Positions 58,180 to 64,000 of a DNA stretch of 64,000 bases are shown in pieces. This stretch comes from Tethya wilhelma. Its lineage: Eukaryota; Porifera; Demospongiae; Tethyida; Tethyidae. Position 1 is the stretch's first letter; the number at the start of each line of letters is the position of its first letter. The DNA lies in the NCBI GenBank assembly GCA_964030475.1, contig CAXIPT010000004.1:2183327-2247326 (forward strand), given 5' to 3'. Position numbers and translations under genes: made by a program. Below the pieces are notes generated by a model. It was not told where the DNA came from. It worked only from the letters and a program-made list of their open reading frames with translations, and made no database searches.

Positions 58180-61100
58180 CTGGCGACGAGGTCGGGATGC
58201 CAACCGAAGGAGAAGTGCCCACGACAGCAGCAGTGTCAGCTGTACCGGGCCGCAAAGCATAATCGGGAGCTTGGAACAGTTTGATCCAAAAACGGACACA
58301 GTATCTGCCTATACATTGAAAGAGCAGAGCTATACATGACTGCCAACAATATGCCAGAGGCTAAGAAGGGGGCAGTACTCCTGAACTGTGTTGGGAAGTC
58401 GACCTACTCGACCATTTGCAACCTAATGATGCCCGCCAAGCCAGCCGACAAGCCGTGGAAGGATATATAGTCGAGGTCATGGAGAAACATTTTGAGCCGA
58501 AGCCTCTCGTTATCTCCGAGCGATTCAAATTCAATCGACGGATGCAGTTGCCTTCCGAATCTGTATCGGACTATGTAGCCGAGCTAAGGAGGTTGTCGGA
58601 ACACTACATGTCAATTTGGAGATTTTTTGGACAATGCCCTGAGAGATCGTTTTGTGTGTGGTCTCCGAAGCGAAGCAGCCCAGAAGAAGCTCTTACTCGA
58701 AGCGGAGCTAACATTTGCGAAGGCGATCGAGGTCGCACAAAGCATGGAAGCTGCAAAGGACAATCTGCAACAATTGCAAAACCCTAGTAGTGCAGCTGGA
58801 GCCCAAGCCACAGAAGTTCACCAGGTGGACAGGAATCCTTGTTATCATTGTGGTTTATCTAGCCACGAGCCAGCCCACTGCCCATACAAAGTGAGTAATT
58901 GCCACAAATGTGGTAAGGTGGGTCACCTGAAGAGGGCATGCACGAGTAAACAAGGAGGAGCTCCAGGAAGCTGTATATACACTCCAGAGGAGCAGGAAAG
59001 AGACGGACTGTAAAAACAGTTGATGAAGCTCTTGAAACTCACTCAACCATGTATATGTGTACGCTATGCAGACTAGCAGCCCAGCACCATATAAGGTCAC
59101 TGTACACATTGAAGGAAAGCCCCTTCAGATGGAGATAGACACGGGATCCGAGCATGTGTCTCACTATAGTGAACAAGAAAATTTTCAAAAAGTTGTGTTC
59201 AACGAAGTTGAAGCCATCGACAGCCAAGCTGAGAGGGTACTCGGGACACAGTATTAAAGTGTTAGGAGAAGCAGAAGTGAATGTCTCTCACAATGGACAG
59301 CAAGCCACCTTGCCATTGGTGGTGGTGAAAGGAGCTGGTCCATGTCTGCTTGGTCGCAATTAGCTTGATGTGTTATGTTTGGACTGGAAGGAGGTGCAGC
59401 ACCTAGTTGGGTGCACCTAGTTGCAGGCACTGGTGCATGGAGTAGCCTTCTAGACAAGTATGGGGAAGTCTTCAAAGAAGAGTTGGGAGAACTGAAAGGA
59501 CACTAAGCCAAGATCTATGTAGATAAGGAGGTACAACCCAAGTTCTATGTAGATAAGGAGGCACAACCCAAGTTCTGCAAAGCTCATCCCATCCCCTATG
59601 CTATGCGTAGTAAAGTCGAAGAAGAGCTACTTCGTCTACAAAAAGAAGGAATCATATCGCCTATTGAGTTTAGTGATTGGGCAGCACCAATTGTGCCAGT
59701 GCTGAAGTCGGATAAGAAGTCTGTACGGATCTGTGGAGACTTTAAAATGACAGTTAACCAAGCATCAAAGTTGGACAAGTATATCCGATCCCAAAGATCG
59801 AGGACTTGTTTGCAAAGTTGTCTGGTGGATCCAAGCTCGATCTCTCCCAAGCTTATCAACAGATTAGACTGGATGAAGAAAGTCAGCGATTTGTGGTCAT
59901 CAACACCCACAAAGGCTTGTTTAAATACAACAGGCTACCATTTGGTGTGTCGTCAGCCCCTGGGATATTCCAGAGGGTAATGGAGTCACTACTTGGTGAC
60001 ATCCCTGGTGTGGTCGTTTACATAGATGACATCCTGATAACTGGGAAGACTGAGGAGGAGCATTTGAAGGCTCTGGAAGAAGTGCTAAAGAAGGCCGGTC
60101 TCAGAGTGAAGAGATCCAAGTGCATGTGTCTTCATGGCAGCAAGTGTGGATTATTTAGGCCACAGGATTGATGCCCAAGGACTACATCCTCTGCCAGAGA
60201 AAGTTGAAGCTGTGAAGAATGCCCCAAAACCTAAGAATGTGACGGAACTTAAGTCCTACCTGGGATTACTGTCGTATACTATACGAAGTTTCTGCCAAAC
60301 CTATCTACCGTGTTGGCCCCACTGTATCGGCTATTGAAGGCAGAAGTAAGTTGGCATTGCATGGGGTAAAGAGCAAGTATAAAAGCTTTTCAGAAATCCA
60401 AAGATCTCGTTATCATCGCAAGTACTAGCCCATTTTGATCCCAGCTTCTATAGAGATAGTCCTAGCATGTGACGCTTCAGACTATGGGTTGGGAGCTGTA
60501 TTGTCCCACCGTCTAAGTGACGGCAGTGAGAAACCAGTGGCATTTGTTTCCCGTACTTAAGTGAGTCGGAGAAAAAGTATTCTCAAATTGAGAAAGAAGC
60601 CTTGGCTTGTGTGGTTCGAGTAACCAGGTTTCGTTCGTATATATATGTATATGGTCACAAATTCATCATACAAATAGATCATAAGCCTTTATTGTCACTG
60701 TTTAATGAACATAAGCAGATTCCTCAACAGGCTGCAAATCGTATTCAACGATGGGCTCTGGTACTTTCTTCATATAAATATCGCATTGAATGGAGGAACA
60801 CCACCTCTCGTGCAAATGCTGACACACTCAGCAGATTGCCACTACCAGTGTTACCTGCTACATCAACTACTCCACCTGAGACGGTGTTGCTGATAGAAAA
60901 TCTGGAGGATGCTCCAGTGACAGCAAATGAGATTGCAGATTGGACTGAGAAAACGTCGTTGTTCTCCAGAGTGCACAACTATATGTACAACATGGTTGGC
61001 CGAAACACCCAGATGAGGAGTTGAAACCATTCTGGAGTAGGAGACACGAGTTGTATTGTGAACAAGGATGTCTATTGTGGAATGGAAGAGTTGTCATACC

Positions 61101-62356
61101 TCCACAAGGAAGAGAGAGAGTATACTAGTAGAAGTATACATTCAGGACACCCTGCATGGTATCACAAAGATGAAAGCACTGATGCGAGGATTAGTTTGGT
61201 GGCCAGGAGTTGACGCACAAGTTGAAGAGCTAGTCAAGAAGTGCTCACTATGTCAACAGATTCAACCATCTCCCCCAGTGGCACCACTGCAGCCGTGGGA
61301 ATGGCCGAGGAAACCCTGGTCCCGATTGCATATCGATTTCGCCAGACCAATTGATGGGAAAATGCTGTTGATTGTCATCGACGCACACTCCAAGTGGGTG
61401 GAAGCAATTTCAATGGGTTCAACGTCAGCAGCTCTGACAGTGCTACAATTACGAAGGCTGTTCTCATGCAGAATTCGGGTTACCAGAGGTGATTGTGTTG
61501 GACAATGGTCCACAGTTCGTGGCGAAGGAGTTCTCAGACTTTTGTGTTTCAAATGGAATCAAGCACATCCGAGTCACACCGTATCACCCCTCCTCTAACG
61601 GCCTTGCAGAGAGAGCTGTTCGTGTGGTCAAAGAGGGTTTGAAGAAACAAGACCCAACCGAGAATCTGACAAATCGTCTATCCAAGGTATACTGTTCACG
61701 TATATACAGAACATCACCACAGACCACAACTGGCATACCTCCCGCTGAATTACGTACTGTTTGGACGGAATTTAAGAACACGGCTGGATTTGTTGAGACC
61801 ATCAGCAGAGTCCAAGAGAGCTGAAGTGGTTAGCAAGCAGCAGTCACGGAAGCAGAACCACGATAAACACTGCAAGGTTCGTGAATTCCAAATCAGTGAA
61901 TCTGTGTTTGTTAAGAACCGAGGAAGTGGAGACAAGTAGTTGCCTAGAACCGTTGTGGAGAAATCTGTCCCTTTATCATAATATTATCGTGTTGAACTGT
62001 CAGATGGAAGATTTTGCATGAAAAAAAATGCCATATAGACCAATTATTGAGTCGTCTAACTGATGTGTCTGATATATATAGTGAGGAGTTGATTGACGTT
62101 CCTATATGACTGAGACACCTGTCACTACCTCTACTGATTCTACTCAGGAATCACCCCCTCAAGTCGAGACAGACGAGCGGCGCTATCCCTCTCGTAGTCA
62201 TCGACGTCCGAACTATCTTCATGATTCTTTAAGTACATCGTAAGACACTAATGTTCATGTGTTTAAGTGTTCAATAGTTTGTGCAGTAGTTGTACACTAT
62301 TGTTAGTTTACCTTTGTTGGTTTTGTGTACACCTCTATTCTTAAGGAGAGAGGAGA
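58180..62356 (+). pseudogene. Decayed gag-pol interior of a Ty3/gypsy-type retrotransposon
   Basis: In order: gag-like region (58416-58790), two CCHC zinc knuckles (CYHCGLSSHEPAHC, CHKCGKVGHLKRAC; 58846-58950), aspartic protease motif (DTGSE, about 59139-59153), reverse transcriptase with a YIDD active site (near 60021), RNase H region (about 60470-60850), and integrase with a zinc-binding CxxC (CSLCQQ) and catalytic core (61200-61800). RT before RNase H before integrase is the Ty3/gypsy order. The frame is broken by stops and frameshifts in nearly every domain, so it is inactive. A purine-rich AAGGAGAGAGGAGA tract (62343-62356) precedes the 3' LTR. No envelope-like gene. Confidence 0.9.
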
Positions 62357-62540
62357 TGTAATGACTGTGTTTGTCATTGTGTATGTACTTCCTGTTTTGG
62401 TAGATGTGCACATGTTGTTAATTGTTACAGAGTTGTTACAAGTTGAAGATATATCGTTTTACTAAGTAATACTCAGTTGAACTGTATCTAGTTGGGTGGT
62501 TGCTAACTAGTACTAGTCTTGTACTGAGAAGATAATTACA
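62357..62540 (+). mobile_element. 3' LTR of the same retrotransposon
   Basis: 184 bp, TGTAATGACTG ... GATAATTACA. Clearly homologous to the 5' LTR but about 48 bp shorter through an internal deletion and with many substitutions. Flanking bases do not match those outside the 5' LTR. Confidence 0.85.
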
Positions 62541-62597
62541 ATTGGGATTTTAAAGAAGTTTGTCTCTTTAATGAACATGGCTGTAAGTACACACACA

Positions 62598-62647
<50 letters not shown>

Positions 62648-62689
62648 ATCACTATCAGGATTGGACTCCATTCGTCACATTGTGAAATA
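62541..62689 (+). pseudogene. WAPL: WAPL copy C: partial exon 24 and exon 25
   Basis: Starts inside exon 24 at the LTR border (GILKKFVSLMNMA), donor GTAAGT, then a (CA)n intron only about 60 bp long ending ACACAG, then exon 25 (SLSGLDSIRHIVK) cut at the N. All earlier exons are absent. Confidence 0.85.
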
Positions 62690-62690
62690 N
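62690..62690. other. Ambiguous base between WAPL copy C and repeat R copy 2
   Basis: Single N in the middle of exon 25. The sequence to the right belongs to repeat R (compare 46475 onward). Probable collapsed gap. Confidence 0.65.
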
Positions 62691-62699
62691 AAAAAGTCC

Positions 62700-64000
62700 G
62701 GTTATGCATTTGAATTTGATGACTTTTACCGATTGATGTCACTGAACACGTGAAGGCAAGCGCCCACACTCATGTAGATAGTAGAGCCTCTACTATCTAT
62801 GCCAGACTACTATAGCCACTAACTGGAGTACTCAGTTACTGGTTGCCATATTTGAATCCTCTACTAACACCAGAAGAGGTGAGAGTTACTAGCCTGCTTG
62901 CTACCACTGTGACTCTTGCAAAATGATTATGATTACCTACAGAATAAGCAATCAGATTCATTGGTTCTAGCGTTCTAGATATAGTTTACTCAAGTTAGCA
63001 CTGCTTTTCAAGTCAGTTGAAGTGTGATCCAAGGAATGCCTATATCTGCGCGAGGCAATTTCCCTGCACTCAGTGTACTATGCTAGTTATTATTAATGCT
63101 TTACAGTACACAACAGTATACTGATGGTCTGTCAGAGTTAACTGACAGCCAAAACAAAACATACAGATAAAAGTAATTATAATTATAGATCAATTCAAGT
63201 GATTACGTAGTTTGGGTTTTCGATCTAGTCCTGGAGGCAACTGGAGATATGCTCTTGGTTATGTATATGTTTCATGCATTTTGAGAATTAATTTTGTGCA
63301 ATTTGCAAATTGCGTAGTGCATTTTGGAAATTGTCAAAATGTGCACGCATGCATTTTGAATTATTTTTAAAATGTGCAAGAGCATTGTGCAATTTGCAAA
63401 CTGTGTAGTGTTTAATTTGCACATGTCAAATTGCACAACAGCAAACGGTGCACAACCCCCTACTCAATTAACCTTCTACCAGAAGTGCTTATTTCTGAAC
63501 TTTTGACGCATCATGGTATGGGATGCATGGAAAGAGGCTTACAAATTATACATAGCTGCATGCATGTCAGGCTGTAAGAAGACTCTGACTAAGTTTCTGA
63601 AGAGGGGTGTTGTGGGGCAGGCAACCACGTGCAGTGCTTGGAATATTATTTTGGCAAACAAGACGGAATCACTAGATCCATCAGTGCCATTCAAATGAAA
63701 CATTTGCACAATGTGAGGTAGAGAACACAGACTCTAAGGGCTTTCTAATCTTGTATTGTAATTGTCAGGTATAGCTATAGTAATTGTCAATTAGCTATAG
63801 AAATTGTCAGGTATAGCTATAGTAATTGTCAGGTAGCTATAGTAATTGTCAATTAGCTATAGAAATTGTCAGGTAGCTATAGTAATTGTCAGTTAGCTAT
63901 AGAAATTGTCAGGTAGCTATAGTAATTGTCAGTTAGCTATAGAAATTGTCAGGTAGCTATAGTAATTGTCAGTTAGCTAAAGCCTTGTATAGTAATTGTC
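62700..64000. repeat. Repeat unit R copy 2 (to window end)
   Basis: Parallels 46475-47890: TTTGAATTTGATGACTTTTA at the start, the GGAAATTGTCAAAATG segment, the open 61-codon stretch at 63513-63698 (MVWDAWKEAYKLYIAACMSG), then the TAATTGTCAGGTAGCTATAG minisatellite from about 63755 to the end. Confidence 0.85.

Noticed and set aside
58038..62110. Functional retrotransposon or retrovirus
   Set aside because: Multiple stops and frameshifts in gag, RT and integrase, unequal LTRs, and no envelope-like frame.

Overview
This window looks like nuclear DNA of an early-branching animal, most likely a demosponge. It has intron-rich animal genes with GT/AG junctions (WAPL, eIF2D, CFAP96), a cluster of intronless RING/TRAF-zinc-finger/MATH (TRAF-like) genes, a cysteine-rich extracellular protein of a type I associate with sponges, many (CA)n tracts, and dense non-autonomous transposons. 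The taxon is inferred from protein style; no search was run.

Layout. 1-5.5 kb: three TRAF-like genes on the minus strand, the first cut by the window edge. 6-10.2 kb: a tRNA-derived SINE, then pieces of eIF2D on the plus strand whose middle is missing; a TRAF scrap and an antisense extracellular-protein gene fragment occupy that space, with two single-N junctions. 10.6-11.3 kb: minisatellite. 11.8-14.7 kb: CFAP96 (minus, seven exons), head-to-head with WAPL. 15.0-21.8 kb: WAPL coding exons 1-11. 21.8-34.9 kb: a 13-kb WAPL intron holding a same-strand series of TRAF-like genes and pseudogenes. 34.9-40.3 kb: WAPL exons 12-25 (copy A, with an N inside exon 20). 42.2-57.3 kb: a second, promoterless copy of WAPL exons 9-25 (copy B), again with a TRAF gene in the same intron, plus a secreted-protein gene and several transposons. 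57.9-62.5 kb: a decayed Ty3/gypsy-type LTR retrotransposon abutting a third WAPL fragment (copy C). 62.7-64 kb: a second copy of a minisatellite-bearing repeat also present at 46.5-48.2 kb.

How it fits together. The locus seems built by tandem duplication of the 3' half of WAPL (the cohesin-release factor) together with TRAF genes lodged in one of its introns. The intronic TRAF copies then multiplied, lost domains, gained stops and were hit by transposons. TRAF copies differ in zinc-finger number and coiled-coil length. Two blocks over 1 kb are essentially identical, and all four Ns sit at sequence discontinuities, so part of the apparent duplication could be an assembly artefact. I found no rRNA, tRNA gene or CRISPR array. 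Exon borders were read by eye from GT/AG sites and reading frame and may be off by a few bases.
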